From assembly GCF_016925635.1 (NCBI RefSeq), contig NZ_CP070490.1, positions 4,656,001 through 4,720,000 of the forward strand: DNA of 64,000 nucleotides, read 5' to 3'. Position 1 is the first letter of the stretch; each line of letters opens with the position of its first letter. Source of the stretch: Lysinibacillus fusiformis. Lineage in GTDB: Bacteria > Bacillota > Bacilli > Bacillales_A > Planococcaceae. A model generated the notes under the pieces. The model was not told the DNA's origin. It did no database searches and saw only the letters and a list, made by a program, of their open reading frames with translations. Shown in pieces: positions 41,995 through 51,726 of this stretch. The position numbers were made by a program, and so were the translations under genes.

Positions 41995-42681
41995 ATGGGA
42001 ATTAATCCAAACATGGCAGAAGTAGCAGCACTTCTTGGTGAAACGTCAAGGGCAACCATTCTTGCTAGTATGATGGACGGTCGTTTTCATACGGCTAGTG
42101 AACTGGCATATATGGCTGCTATCAAGCCACAAACTGCTAGCTTCCATCTTGCTAAATTAGTAGAAGGAAAGCTGATAAAAGTTGAAAAACAGGGCAGACA
42201 TCGTTATTTTCAATTGGCTGATGAGGACATTGCTCAATTTTTAGAGTCATTCCTAGCCATCTCACCGCCACCTGAAGTGCGTTCATTAAAGCAATCAAGC
42301 CAAATCAAATTATTGCAGGATGCTAGAACTTGCTATGATCATCTTGCTGGTAAATTGGGTGTCCAATTAACGGAATCGATGATGAATGCAGGTTATATAA
42401 AACTAGACGACAAGCAATTTATCCTGACAGATGAAGGCACATTATTTTTCACCACATTCGGAATCGATTTAGCTGCTTTAAAGAGAAAACGACGCTCCTT
42501 TTCTCATGCCTGTTTAGATTGGAGTGAACGGCGTTATCATTTAGCTGGTGCACTAGGCAGCGAGCTATTAAATCAATTTTTCAACCTCGATTGGCTTATA
42601 CGTGTTCCCTCTATTCGCGCCATTAAAGTGACGGAGAAAGGTAAAATAGGCTTTAAAGAGGTCTTTCATTTAGATTTGTAA
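41995..42681 (+). CDS. ArsR-family transcriptional regulator with C-terminal domain
   Basis: 228 residues. Winged helix (AEVAALLGETSRATILASMMDGRFHTASELAYMAAIKPQTASFHLAKLVEGKLIKVEKQGRHRYFQL, 8-73) and a ~130-residue C-terminal helical extension common in a subgroup of ArsR-like regulators. No metal-binding cysteine motif (CxC) in the recognition helix. Divergent from the ABM gene (87 bp), which is a possible target. Confidence 0.85.
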   Translation: MGINPNMAEVAALLGETSRATILASMMDGRFHTASELAYMAAIKPQTASFHLAKLVEGKLIKVEKQGRHRYFQLADEDIAQFLESFLAISPPPEVRSLKQSSQIKLLQDARTCYDHLAGKLGVQLTESMMNAGYIKLDDKQFILTDEGTLFFTTFGIDLAALKRKRRSFSHACLDWSERRYHLAGALGSELLNQFFNLDWLIRVPSIRAIKVTEKGKIGFKEVFHLDL

Positions 42682-42686
42682 AATAG

Positions 42687-42720
42687 AAAAGGGCTCTGAG
42701 TTATCTCCTAGCCCTTTCCT
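42687..42720. terminator. terminator between ArsR and EamA genes
   Basis: AAAGGGCT..GAG-TTAT-CTC..AGCCCTTT with T's on the plus side. The minus-side arm overlaps the last codons of the EamA gene. Confidence 0.7.
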
Positions 42721-43574
42721 TTACTAAAAGTACGATTTACTAAATAAATGCCCATGATGATGAATAAGCCGCCAACCATTAGGGATGGTTTTAACGGTTC
42801 ATTTAATAACACCCAGCCTGTTAATACACCAAAAAATGGCGCTAAAAATAAATAGGCACTTGTTTTCCCTGGATCACTGTTTTGCAGAAGATAATACCAG
42901 CCCGCAAATTGAATGATGGAGGAAAAAATACTAAGCCACAACAAAATTATTAATGATTGTTTATTCACAATAAAAAATGGTTGCTCTAACAAGACACTCC
43001 CAAGTAAAAGGAGTAAGCCGCCAAACAACATCTGGTAAGCCGATAAAGTCCACGTATCAAATAATACGCCCCATTTTTTCACTAATAGGGTGGCAATGGC
43101 CCAAAAAACAGCAGATAGCAAGCCAAAAAGGATACCTATTTTCAATTCAACTTGTGCCCCCATCGTGATGATCACGCCGATTAAGCCAAACAATACTCCT
43201 ATCCATTGATAGACATGGTAGCGTACTTTCATAAAAATGGTGGCAAAAATCACAACTAGTAATGGGTTTGTAAATGTTAATATAGAAGATTCACTTGCTG
43301 TGATGGTGCGTAGACTTAAAAAAATACATCCCATCACACCTGCCGTTTGAAAGGACCCGATCATGCATAACTTGAACCATTCTTTCTTTGCAATAGGATG
43401 AGGTCTCTTCAAGATGATCACAACGATAGCCATCATAATACCTGCCAATATAAAACGGAGGGCAGCCAATAATAAAGGCGAGGCATACGGTAAACCTAAT
43501 TTAACAATGGCAAAAGATGAACCCATTAAAAAGGTCGTTACTACTAATAAAGCAATAAATTGATAATTTTTCAT
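42708..43574 (-). CDS. EamA/DMT-superfamily transporter (RhaT/YdcZ-like)
   Basis: 288 residues, ten helices as two EamA repeats (about 5-135 and 145-285). Typical features: GSSFAIVKLGL near the start, LRTITASESSILTFTNPLLVVIFATIF, and LLQNSDPGKTSAYLFLAPFFGVLTGW. Drug/metabolite exporters of this family carry amino acids or small metabolites; the substrate cannot be told. Confidence 0.87.
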   Translation of the reverse strand: MKNYQFIALLVVTTFLMGSSFAIVKLGLPYASPLLLAALRFILAGIMMAIVVIILKRPHPIAKKEWFKLCMIGSFQTAGVMGCIFLSLRTITASESSILTFTNPLLVVIFATIFMKVRYHVYQWIGVLFGLIGVIITMGAQVELKIGILFGLLSAVFWAIATLLVKKWGVLFDTWTLSAYQMLFGGLLLLLGSVLLEQPFFIVNKQSLIILLWLSIFSSIIQFAGWYYLLQNSDPGKTSAYLFLAPFFGVLTGWVLLNEPLKPSLMVGGLFIIMGIYLVNRTFSKGKG

Positions 43575-43712
43575 CTAATAGCTCCTTATCTGATAGAATA
43601 ATTGCTCTATGTTGATTATAATCAGGAAGTATTTCCATGCTTATCGAAGTATGGATTACAACTATCATTAAAGATAGAATGAGACTATACATATCTAAAG
43701 GAGGAGATAGCG

Positions 43713-44153
43713 ATGCATTATAGTGCAAAGCAGCCTAGAAGTAGCTTATTACCATCCATACTTTTTTATGGGACATTCCTATTGATTACTTTAGGAGATA
43801 ATTTCATCCTTACCCTTTTATTGAGTCTCTCATTGTTACTTTGTTTGGCAGGTCTCCTAGTACAATATGATTTACTGATCAAAGAAAATGAAATCAAGTA
43901 TACCATCTCTCTTTGTAAGGTCGTACTATTTTCAAAGCATCTGCAAGCACAGCAAATAAAGCGCATACTGTTTAAGCGCTATGGATGGGCAACACCGGGT
44001 GCAACGATTATCACAAAAGGCTTCAACTTACATATTGTCTATTTTAAACCGAAAGATGTGATAACACATTTGGATCATTTTGCTCAATTCAATCATATAA
44101 CTATCAGAAAAACGAAAGATTTTAGAAGACTACGTAAGGAAGAAATCAATTAA
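43713..44153 (+). CDS. membrane protein with PH-like cytoplasmic domain, unknown
   Basis: 146 residues: two adjacent hydrophobic segments (about 13-30 and 31-50), then a beta-rich domain (LIKENEIKYTISLCKVVLFSKHLQAQQIKRILFKRYGW) like bacterial PH domains. GGAGGAG upstream of the ATG. Divergent from the EamA gene, single gene with its own terminator. No recognised function. Confidence 0.65.
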   Translation: MHYSAKQPRSSLLPSILFYGTFLLITLGDNFILTLLLSLSLLLCLAGLLVQYDLLIKENEIKYTISLCKVVLFSKHLQAQQIKRILFKRYGWATPGATIITKGFNLHIVYFKPKDVITHLDHFAQFNHITIRKTKDFRRLRKEEIN

Positions 44154-44167
44154 AGGGATAGGATTTA

Positions 44168-44205
44168 AAAAATCTTACCTCCAAAAAGCAAAGAGGTAAG
44201 ATACT
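44168..44205. terminator. bidirectional terminator
   Basis: Perfect 10-bp stem ATCTTACCTC / GAGGTAAGAT between two convergent genes; T-content is modest on both sides. Confidence 0.65.
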
Positions 44206-44210
44206 ATTGA

Positions 44211-45173
44211 TCATTTGTTTTGCATAAACAATCTGACGTTTTCTGCGATTTCCGGCGATTTTGTATGGTGTAAGTAATGATCCCCATCCAATGTGATTAC
44301 TTTGCCATAAACTGAATATTTGACTTGTTCTTCATGGAGTGGTATCCAATTTTTTTCAACACCCTCACTATTTGCTTGGACAAATAATAGAAGGGGTAAA
44401 TCTTTAGGGAATGTAAGATTTTTTGCTGCTGTAAATTTTTTGTAAATACTTTCTAATTCATTAGAAGTACTTGTATTATAAAAGTTTTTGAGTGTAATCA
44501 TCCTTATTTGCTCTTTTGTGTCATCATCATACGGAAGACCTGCATAGGGATCATCTGTAAATTTTATAAGAATTCTTGCAATCCCTGATTTTTTTAGAAG
44601 TTGTAATGACTTGATTGGAAATTTCGTGTCCATCCCATCCTGCGTAGGTACACTGCTATCAATCCCGACAAATCCAGTTACTTCATTCCGATATTTATTG
44701 ACATAATCCAGACCATAGATGCCTGCTATCGAGTGTCCCATGAGCATATACCGATCAATCTTTAACTCCTGTAAAGCTTCATGAATCTCACTAACTATGT
44801 TCTCCGTGCTTCGTTCTTTAGCAGTATCCTCACTTAAGCCATAACCAAAGGGCTCTACGGAGACGATCTTATAATAAGGAGCTAGTTCATCTATCAGTGG
44901 CTTGAAATCAAGCGTTGGTGCTGCAGTTCCGAAGCCTGGTAGCAGTACGATGGTTTCAGTACCCTTGCCTTGGATGGTGATATTCATCTTTTTCCCATTA
45001 ACAGAGACGAGCTGACCATAGGGTTCTATTTTTCCTTGCTCTATTTTGTTGCAAACAATGTTTACTGTAAAAACAATAGCAAGTAGCACCACAATTGTTA
45101 CACCGATGACCGCCATTGATTTCAGTAAAACACGCGTAAATTTTTTCATGTTTGATGCACGAGGGGGATTCAC
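44211..45173 (-). CDS. membrane-anchored alpha/beta hydrolase
   Basis: 320 residues from a GTG (GGAGG 11 nt upstream); an in-frame ATG eight codons on is possible but has no ribosome site. One N-terminal membrane helix (about 18-41), then an extracellular alpha/beta-hydrolase: oxyanion LLPGFG, nucleophile Ser148 in MGHSIAG, and a C-terminal LDGDHYLHH with the catalytic His. Substrate unknown. Downstream on the same strand as the two-component genes, but a terminator separates them. Confidence 0.83.
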   Translation of the reverse strand: MNPPRASNMKKFTRVLLKSMAVIGVTIVVLLAIVFTVNIVCNKIEQGKIEPYGQLVSVNGKKMNITIQGKGTETIVLLPGFGTAAPTLDFKPLIDELAPYYKIVSVEPFGYGLSEDTAKERSTENIVSEIHEALQELKIDRYMLMGHSIAGIYGLDYVNKYRNEVTGFVGIDSSVPTQDGMDTKFPIKSLQLLKKSGIARILIKFTDDPYAGLPYDDDTKEQIRMITLKNFYNTSTSNELESIYKKFTAAKNLTFPKDLPLLLFVQANSEGVEKNWIPLHEEQVKYSVYGKVITLDGDHYLHHTKSPEIAENVRLFMQNK

Positions 45174-45291
45174 CTTTACTCGTGCCTCCCTCCTTTACTA
45201 CGATTATTCCAGCTACTTTTAAGCTGTTAGTATTAATATAAAGGAGGAAGATGTCTTCCGAATGACGACAATATGAACGCAAGATGAACAA

Positions 45292-45329
45292 TAAAAAATG
45301 TTACGACATCCCTCTAGGAGTCGTAACAT
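45292..45329 (-). terminator. terminator of the two-component operon
   Basis: ATGTTACGAC / GTCGTAACAT 10-bp stem followed on the minus strand by TTTTTTATT. Confidence 0.85.
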
Positions 45330-45336
45330 TATCCCT

Positions 45337-46698
45337 TTAATTTAAGGAAAAAGGCAATCTGACAATGATTGTCGTTCCTCGTCCAAGCTCACTCTCTACT
45401 TGAATTTCTCCTTGATGTAGCGAGACAATTTGTTTCACGATAGCAAGTCCCATTCCACTGCCTTCATATTTGTGACTATGTGAACGATCAGCCTTAAAAA
45501 ATCGCTCAAATATACGTTTCTGATCCTCTAAAGAAATCCCAATGCCCCTATCCGTTATTCGCACTGTCACATGATCAGCATGTTGCTTCATGCTGATCTC
45601 AATCGTATCATGAGCATGTGAAAATTTAATACTATTCGTAAGAATATTTGTCCATACCTGATGTAATTGATCGTAATCAGCCATGAGGCGAACAGCCTTC
45701 AAATTAAGCTCAAAATCGATGTTGCGAGAAGACCATTGCGGCTGGATCGAGACAATGACACGTCTAATTTGCTCATCTAGGTTGAACCTATCAAGATGCA
45801 TGGGCTTTGTCTTTGATTCTAGTAAGCTCAGCTTTAAGAGGCTATCACTCATCTTGGACATTCGATTGGCTTCTGAAATGATAATATCAAGATAACGGCT
45901 TTTCTCGTCGTCCGTTACATCGACTTGCTTTAGTGCTAACGCGTAGCCAGAGATGGAGGTAAGTGGAGACTGCACCTCATGGGATACGTTCGATACAAAA
46001 TCTCTTCTCATTTGCTCTAGCTGCTGTAACTCCTCCGCCATGTCTTCAAAGCTTTTAGCCAACGTCCCTAGCTCTCCTGATTGTTTAATGTTTAGCTCTA
46101 CATTGAAGTCACCACCAGCAATATGTTTAGTTGCTTGTGTTAGCTTTTTGATTGGCTTCACTAGAAACATCGCTGCTACTAAAAACACAACACTTCCTAT
46201 AACAAGGGCATAGGTAGCAAAATTCAAAATCAACTTTATGGAAAAAGAGGTAGAAGGTAAAGATATAGGCTGGATAAACATCGCTTTTGTTCCCATTTCA
46301 GTTGTTAAAGGTATGCCAACAAGAATAGATGAAATGCCCCCAGGATTGACTTGAATGACCTCTCCAGCCAGCACAGTTTGCACTTGTGTCATGGTTACAG
46401 GAGCCAGTTCATCGTCAGGAAGCTTTCCGTAAGACGTAAAATGCCCCGTTTCTTCATAAATGCGAATATGATAGGATTCAAGCTGATGCATATCACGAAT
46501 GAAACGATCTGCTTCATTAAACGGTAATGTGTCAAAAATTTGTACCATGTCTTGACCAAAATTCAGTAAGGGAATTTGTAGGTTTTCATTCAATTTATCT
46601 TTAAATACCCATGTTGCCATGAAAAAGGAGATAACAGTTCCTCCAATGACAGCAACTAAAAAGATTAAAACGACGCGTGTATATAAAGATTTAATCAT
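45337..46698 (-). CDS. sensor histidine kinase (HssS-like)
   Basis: 453 residues: membrane helix 8-30, extracellular sensor ~31-155, second helix ~158-180, HAMP 178-232, dimerisation/His box with His240 in NVSHEVQSPL, then HATPase (NILTNSIKFS, DRGIGISLEDQ, GSGMGLAIVK). The HEVQSP variant and overall layout resemble heme-sensing HssS kinases, but the usual hrtAB efflux genes are not next to it, so I leave the ligand open. Overlaps the regulator by 4 bp. Confidence 0.9.
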   Translation of the reverse strand: MIKSLYTRVVLIFLVAVIGGTVISFFMATWVFKDKLNENLQIPLLNFGQDMVQIFDTLPFNEADRFIRDMHQLESYHIRIYEETGHFTSYGKLPDDELAPVTMTQVQTVLAGEVIQVNPGGISSILVGIPLTTEMGTKAMFIQPISLPSTSFSIKLILNFATYALVIGSVVFLVAAMFLVKPIKKLTQATKHIAGGDFNVELNIKQSGELGTLAKSFEDMAEELQQLEQMRRDFVSNVSHEVQSPLTSISGYALALKQVDVTDDEKSRYLDIIISEANRMSKMSDSLLKLSLLESKTKPMHLDRFNLDEQIRRVIVSIQPQWSSRNIDFELNLKAVRLMADYDQLHQVWTNILTNSIKFSHAHDTIEISMKQHADHVTVRITDRGIGISLEDQKRIFERFFKADRSHSHKYEGSGMGLAIVKQIVSLHQGEIQVESELGRGTTIIVRLPFSLN

Positions 46699-47369
46699 TC
46701 ATCAACCTCAAGCCTATAGCCAAGACCCCTTATTGTTTCGATATGAAAATCAGTTATCGTGTTGAAGCGCTCGCGCAGGCGCTTAATATGTACATCGATG
46801 GTTCGATTATCTCCCGCATAATCAATCCCCCAAATTTGATCGATTAGTTGTTCCCGTGTATAGACTTGCCCAGGTGTTTCCGCAAGCTTATATAATAATT
46901 CAAATTCCTTGAGTGGCAGTGAAATGGCATCTGTCCCTCTCATGATTTTATAGGTCTGACGGTCCAGCGTGATTTGACCAAGTTGTATCGTCTGCGAATG
47001 ACCAATCCTGTAGCGCTTTAAAAGCGCCTTTACACGTACCGTCAGCTCTAACGGGTCAAATGGCTTCGTTAAATAGTCATCTGTTCCGAGCTCAAAGCCC
47101 TTCACTTTTTCCCATGTTTCTCCTCTTGCTGTCAGCATTAGTAAGGGCAGATCTGTATTCATTTTGCGTAGCTCCTTACATAGTGTCCAGCCATCCATCG
47201 TTGGCATCATAATATCCAGTACAACAAGATCAATTGGCGTTGAGCGATAGAGGGCTAGCGCTTCTTTGCCATCTCCAGCCTCTATGGTCGTGAACCCGTC
47301 TTTGCGTAGAAAAAGGCAAACAAGTTCACGAATGTTCACATCATCATCCGCTACAAGTATCGTTGGCAT
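46695..47369 (-). CDS. OmpR/PhoB-family response regulator (HssR-like)
   Basis: 224 residues: receiver domain with acidic pocket DDD (8-10), phosphoacceptor Asp52 (VVLDIMMP), Thr and Lys (LTAR, LTKPFD); C-terminal winged helix (ISLPLKEFELLYKLAETPGQVYTREQLIDQIWG, IDVHIKRLRERF). First gene of the two-gene operon with its kinase. Confidence 0.92.
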   Translation of the reverse strand: MPTILVADDDVNIRELVCLFLRKDGFTTIEAGDGKEALALYRSTPIDLVVLDIMMPTMDGWTLCKELRKMNTDLPLLMLTARGETWEKVKGFELGTDDYLTKPFDPLELTVRVKALLKRYRIGHSQTIQLGQITLDRQTYKIMRGTDAISLPLKEFELLYKLAETPGQVYTREQLIDQIWGIDYAGDNRTIDVHIKRLRERFNTITDFHIETIRGLGYRLEVDE

Positions 47370-47463
47370 ACTTTCGTTCCCCTCTTTTCCAATGTATTAT
47401 TCACACACATTATACTATATAACTAATGTACTTCTCCCCTACCAATAGCTTATTTCCTTAAAG

Positions 47464-47506
47464 TAAAAAAACCCCTCCTTTATATGAAAAAATATAAAGG
47501 AAGGTT
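47464..47506 (-). terminator. terminator of amj
   Basis: Minus strand: AAACCTTCCTTTATAT and ATATAAAGGAGGGGTTT stem with T7 tail. Confidence 0.85.
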
Positions 47507-47511
47507 TCTAA

Positions 47512-48327
47512 TCAAGCAATTAGCTTTGCAAACCACGCGACATAATGCGCGCCAGGAATCAATAATAACTGTGCCACAATGGTTCCTAAAAATCTGGAAA
47601 ACATCATCATAACGGACATTCTCTTTAAGTCGAGATAACTCCCTCTCTTATTGATAACATCATCGGCCAGAATGGATATTTTAGGGTCAATAAACAGGAT
47701 CAATAGAATCGTTGCAATACCATTGATTAATCCAGATGCCATGACAGCAGTAGTCTTTAGTTCTGGTACTAATAATGTGGCATATAAAGCGGATAAAACA
47801 CCAATGGTATAGATAGCTGTAATGACAATATTGATGATGAATAATTTAATTGGTATATCCCCTAGACGAATGCCTTTTAAATAACTAAAACTTGGTTTAT
47901 GAATATGCTTAATACCTCGTCTTATATAGTCCAACGTAAAGCCCTTTTTCATTAAAGCGGGAATGGAACCTCTTTCCTCAGCCAAATGGACGATAGCCCT
48001 TGAAAAAATAGCTATAAAGGTGGGGATGAGTAAGATTCCTACTATTGTTCCAAGCGAAGCCGCTCCAATAATGAGTCGAAATTGGTGCTCTACAAATGTC
48101 ATCGCATTATCTGCAGGTGCTGTATCAACAAGGCTCCCTGTGAATGGTTGTTGCATCATATTTGCTAACCTTGACACCATGACCATTACATTAAAAAGAG
48201 ATAAAGCCGAAGCTAGTAATTTGACACGTGCTCCTGATAGACGTACTGCATAGGCAAGCGTTTCAATGGCATGAATGATTAAAATAAATAAAGCAATCAT
48301 GATTAATTTTTCTGTTATTAAATCCAC
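47512..48327 (-). CDS. amj: lipid II flippase Amj
   Basis: 271 residues, six to eight membrane helices, DUF2837. It matches B. subtilis Amj (YdaH) in features such as IHAIETLAYAVRLSGARVKLLASALSLFNVMVMVSRLANMMQQP. Amj moves the peptidoglycan precursor lipid II across the membrane and can replace MurJ, being induced when MurJ fails. Single gene. No ECF promoter can be claimed with confidence in the short upstream region. Confidence 0.9.
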   Translation of the reverse strand: MDLITEKLIMIALFILIIHAIETLAYAVRLSGARVKLLASALSLFNVMVMVSRLANMMQQPFTGSLVDTAPADNAMTFVEHQFRLIIGAASLGTIVGILLIPTFIAIFSRAIVHLAEERGSIPALMKKGFTLDYIRRGIKHIHKPSFSYLKGIRLGDIPIKLFIINIVITAIYTIGVLSALYATLLVPELKTTAVMASGLINGIATILLILFIDPKISILADDVINKRGSYLDLKRMSVMMMFSRFLGTIVAQLLLIPGAHYVAWFAKLIA

Positions 48328-48408
48328 ATATGTACCTACTCTTCGCTTTCCTACACTTTAACATTGGGACGCTTCTCCCACAAAATAGTTCCGCTTGAAA
48401 AAATACCG

Positions 48409-48897
48409 TTACTTCTGTAGCTGCTTACCAATCAATTTCAATATATCTTCCTTTGACATCTCTTCGATCAACAGCGTTTCTCCATCCATACCATGTGGAT
48501 TCCACCAAGCATGTAAAGAATCTTCGCCGAAGTCATTCTTTTTGGAGCTAGAATGATGACGAATAACGGTTTCCTCAAAAGATAAATCAAAATAATACGT
48601 ATAGGCCTTCTGATCATAGAATTGTATTAAATCTTTTAACATATCTCCATAACGACTGGTATATAATATTCCTTCTACAATGACAACTTCACAACGACCT
48701 TTACCATACTCTGCGATTTGACGAATGAATTCAATAGAAAGATTGCCTTCTCGATCATGCACCTTTAACATATCACGTCGGACAACATCTTGCGGAACTA
48801 AAAGCGTACCATGTCCAAGATGATGTTGAAGACTTTTCGCAATCGTCGTTTTTCCGCTACCAGAATTTCCTCGGATGATAATTAGTTTAGATTCCAA
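48409..48897 (-). CDS. P-loop kinase (zeta-toxin/uridine-kinase-like AAA)
   Basis: 162 residues. Walker A GNSGSGKT (10-17), an ExD-like VPQDVVRRDML after the second strand, VVIVEGIL Walker B strand, and FDLSFEETVIRHHSSSKKNDFGE lid region. Resembles small kinases of the zeta-toxin/gluconate-kinase type found singly in Bacilli. No antitoxin gene adjoins. It follows an MFS gene by 16 bp, so the two may be co-transcribed. Substrate unknown. Confidence 0.78.
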   Translation of the reverse strand: MESKLIIIRGNSGSGKTTIAKSLQHHLGHGTLLVPQDVVRRDMLKVHDREGNLSIEFIRQIAEYGKGRCEVVIVEGILYTSRYGDMLKDLIQFYDQKAYTYYFDLSFEETVIRHHSSSKKNDFGEDSLHAWWNPHGMDGETLLIEEMSKEDILKLIGKQLQK

Positions 48898-48913
48898 ATT
48901 TCCCTTCTCCTTT

Positions 48914-50182
48914 TTAAGCTGCTCTTCTAGACCAAATCACAACAGGAATCAATACTAATGACAATAGCCCTCCCGCTAAGGACAACACCGCATAGCTTGA
49001 ATTCGCCACTACCATACCTGATAGCGCACCACCTGACGCACCCGCTAATGCAACAAAGACATCCATTTTCCCCTGTGTTTTTGCACGTGTAGCAGGTTCC
49101 GTTGCATCAACGATTTGAGCAGTCCCACTGATTAAACCAAAGTTCCAGCCTAATCCTAGTAAAGAAAGTGCCACAATGAGTAACACCATTGAATCGCTTG
49201 GTGCAAACGCCGCCACTAAACCCGCGAGTAGCAATGTAATACCCGAAGCAATACTCATCGCTGTCCGTCCGATTTTATCGACAAGAATACCTGTGACGAG
49301 TGATGGCAGATACATAGAACCTACATGAAACCCTATCACAATGCCAACTTCGGCTAAACCATGTCCATGATGTTTCATATGTACGGGTGTCATTGTCATA
49401 ATCGCTACCATGACAATTTGTGTCAAGACCATCACCGTTGCCCCTATCGCTAAGCCTCTTTTATTGCCTGTAGTATGCAAGGATTGTGCTTGATGTTCTT
49501 TGTTCATTTTTTGCTTATGTGCCTCAAGGGCTTTCGCTATTTCTAATGGATCAGGACGCAACAGAGTAAATAATACAAGTCCCGCTACAATAAAGGCGAC
49601 AGCCGATAATATAAAAGGCCCTGCCAAAGCTGGAATACCAATGGATCGTGCCACTTTCCCCATCCATTCTACTAAATTCGGACCTAAAACAGCGCCAAAC
49701 GTAGTCATAAGCATGGTCGTACTAATTGCCGTAGCACGCTGCTTATCATTGGCTAAATCCGTCCCAGCGTAGCGAGCCTGTAAATTAGTTGCCGTACCCG
49801 CTCCATAGATTAATAGAGAAGCAAACAATAACACAATACTATTCATTAAAGCAGCCAGGACTACACCCATCGCGCCTATTCCGCCCACTATAAAACCTGT
49901 TGATAAGCCGATACGGCGGCCATAACGCTGCGATAGTTTCCCCACAATAAAAGCTGCACCTGCCGAGCCTAACGTAAATAATGCAGAGGGTACACCCGCA
50001 TAGGCATCCGTTCCTAGCATTTGTTGTGCCAGTAGAGCGCCAACCGTAATCCCTGCCGCAAGCCCAGCTCCACCAAATATTTGGGATAGACTAACAACGA
50101 TGAGTACACGTCTATATAGGTTTTTTAGTTTTTCTGGTGACTCCATATAGGACGCGATTGACTCTTTAGATTTTCCAACCAT
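48914..50182 (-). CDS. MFS transporter (YdeG-like)
   Basis: 422 residues, 12 helices with a His-rich loop between the halves (HMKHHGHGLAE after residue 260). Motif A-like GKLSQRYGRRIGLS after helix 2. Members close to B. subtilis YdeG; substrate unknown. ATG preceded by AGAAAGAAGG. Confidence 0.82.
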   Translation of the reverse strand: MVGKSKESIASYMESPEKLKNLYRRVLIVVSLSQIFGGAGLAAGITVGALLAQQMLGTDAYAGVPSALFTLGSAGAAFIVGKLSQRYGRRIGLSTGFIVGGIGAMGVVLAALMNSIVLLFASLLIYGAGTATNLQARYAGTDLANDKQRATAISTTMLMTTFGAVLGPNLVEWMGKVARSIGIPALAGPFILSAVAFIVAGLVLFTLLRPDPLEIAKALEAHKQKMNKEHQAQSLHTTGNKRGLAIGATVMVLTQIVMVAIMTMTPVHMKHHGHGLAEVGIVIGFHVGSMYLPSLVTGILVDKIGRTAMSIASGITLLLAGLVAAFAPSDSMVLLIVALSLLGLGWNFGLISGTAQIVDATEPATRAKTQGKMDVFVALAGASGGALSGMVVANSSYAVLSLAGGLLSLVLIPVVIWSRRAA

Positions 50183-50317
50183 TTTTCAACCTTCTTTCTC
50201 TTAATTCTCTATGTATATCAAACAAGATTACTTGAAGCTAATGAAGAAGGAACCGTCCCCATTTAGACAGTTCCTTTCATCTGCTACCCCCTTTATACGA
50301 CTACCGTATTCCACATA

Positions 50318-51505
50318 TTAATGTGCATGCATAACGACTTTCTTTTTCTTCGAGTAGAATAAGAAAGTAGCTGTTAAACTTAAGCTTATGATTCCAAAAA
50401 CAAGTCCCATACCACTTAAACCAATTAAATCTAGCATCATGCCTGTCGATAAAAGCACGATTTGAAAGACAACCGAATCAATCATGTTTCGGAACGAGAA
50501 AAAGCGTCCATGAAACTGTTTTGGTACTTGCTTTTGGAAGATTACCATTGTCGTTGGGAAAAAACAGCCAACGGAAAAGCCAAAAACGCCAAATGCCACT
50601 AAAGCGAAAAAGGGAATGTCCGCCAGTAACAGTAGTAGCTCCATTGAGCCGATAATAAAGGCTAATGAAAAAAGCAGCGTGCCCATTTGTACACGATTAG
50701 CGATCATTTTCAAACCAGCTGCCCCCAGCATAAAACCAATGCCTTCCACCGTATACAGTAACCCTGAAATTGTGGTAGATTGGTGGATTTCAGATATTTT
50801 CATAATGACTAAATTGAAAGAGCCTAAAAATAATGTTGGAATTAACATTAAGACAAGCGTCATCAAGACGACCGGGTGCTCTTTCACCATCGGTAACACT
50901 TCTTTAAAATTCCCTTTTTCTTTATTTGCCAGCGTTGCATTGGTTGTTTCATCTAATTGTAGCAAGCTTGTAATGACAAACATGACTATGTAGACAATAA
51001 ATGAAATAATATATAACCATTTTAATTCAAAGAAGCTTAGCATAAATCCTGCTGCAGCTGTGCCAATAATCCTAGAGATGGTTCTGGCATTCATTTGCCA
51101 AGCATTTAGCGTAATTAAATCTTGCTCATTAGCAATCATTGGAATAATCGATTGCAAGGCAGGCATATAAAAAGCTGCTGCTATTTGCAGTGTGATTAAA
51201 AATAGGATCATCCAAATAACCGAATTGGTATAAAGTGCGATAAACATAAATAAAACACTGATGATGCGTCCGATACTTGCCATCTGGACAACCGTTTTTT
51301 TCTTCGATTGGTCAATGATACGCCCTGCCATTGGACCGACGACTAAGCCTGCTAAAATACCACAAGAAATAATTAATGATTTGTGAAAGTCAGAAGGTAC
51401 TACCTCTTGCATAAAGGCTAAATTCCCAATAATGCCAGCCCATAAGCCAAGACCTACGACAAATTCACCTAATAAAATAATCCAAACGTTTCGATTTTTC
51501 CACAT
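50318..51505 (-). CDS. MFS transporter (macrolide-efflux/YfiS-like)
   Basis: 395 residues from the ATG behind AAGGAG; an in-frame extension to 51565 has no ribosome site. Twelve helices, with GPMAGRIIDQSKKKTVVQMASIGR as motif A and FFPTTMVIFQKQVPKQFHGRFFSFRNM typical of Mef/YfiS-type exporters. Drug substrate cannot be inferred. Confidence 0.83.
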   Translation of the reverse strand: MWKNRNVWIILLGEFVVGLGLWAGIIGNLAFMQEVVPSDFHKSLIISCGILAGLVVGPMAGRIIDQSKKKTVVQMASIGRIISVLFMFIALYTNSVIWMILFLITLQIAAAFYMPALQSIIPMIANEQDLITLNAWQMNARTISRIIGTAAAGFMLSFFELKWLYIISFIVYIVMFVITSLLQLDETTNATLANKEKGNFKEVLPMVKEHPVVLMTLVLMLIPTLFLGSFNLVIMKISEIHQSTTISGLLYTVEGIGFMLGAAGLKMIANRVQMGTLLFSLAFIIGSMELLLLLADIPFFALVAFGVFGFSVGCFFPTTMVIFQKQVPKQFHGRFFSFRNMIDSVVFQIVLLSTGMMLDLIGLSGMGLVFGIISLSLTATFLFYSKKKKVVMHAH

Positions 51506-51686
51506 GCTGTTCTCCTTGTTGCTTCCATAAAATTTATCGTAACAAAATTTTAAATATTCGTACATAAAAATATAGAAAAATTTGCTAGATTCTATGCCAT
51601 TCTTTCCCTTTCTAGTTTACCTTATCGAGTATACTATTTTTCCTAGAGGGAGTACTCATTCAAAAGTTTGAACTTGCGGCTAAAAG

Positions 51687-51724
51687 AAAAACAACGTTTG
51701 ATGGGCGTATCAAACGATGTTTTT
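51687..51724 (-). terminator. terminator of the mnt operon
   Basis: AAAACA-A-CGTTTGAT pairs with ATCAAACG-A-TGTTTT; T-run on the minus side, just past the last permease gene. Confidence 0.85.
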
Positions 51725-51726
51725 CG

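Noticed and set aside
45337-47369. Firm naming of the two-component pair as HssRS
   Set aside because: Resemblance only; no hrtAB genes or heme-linked targets adjacent.
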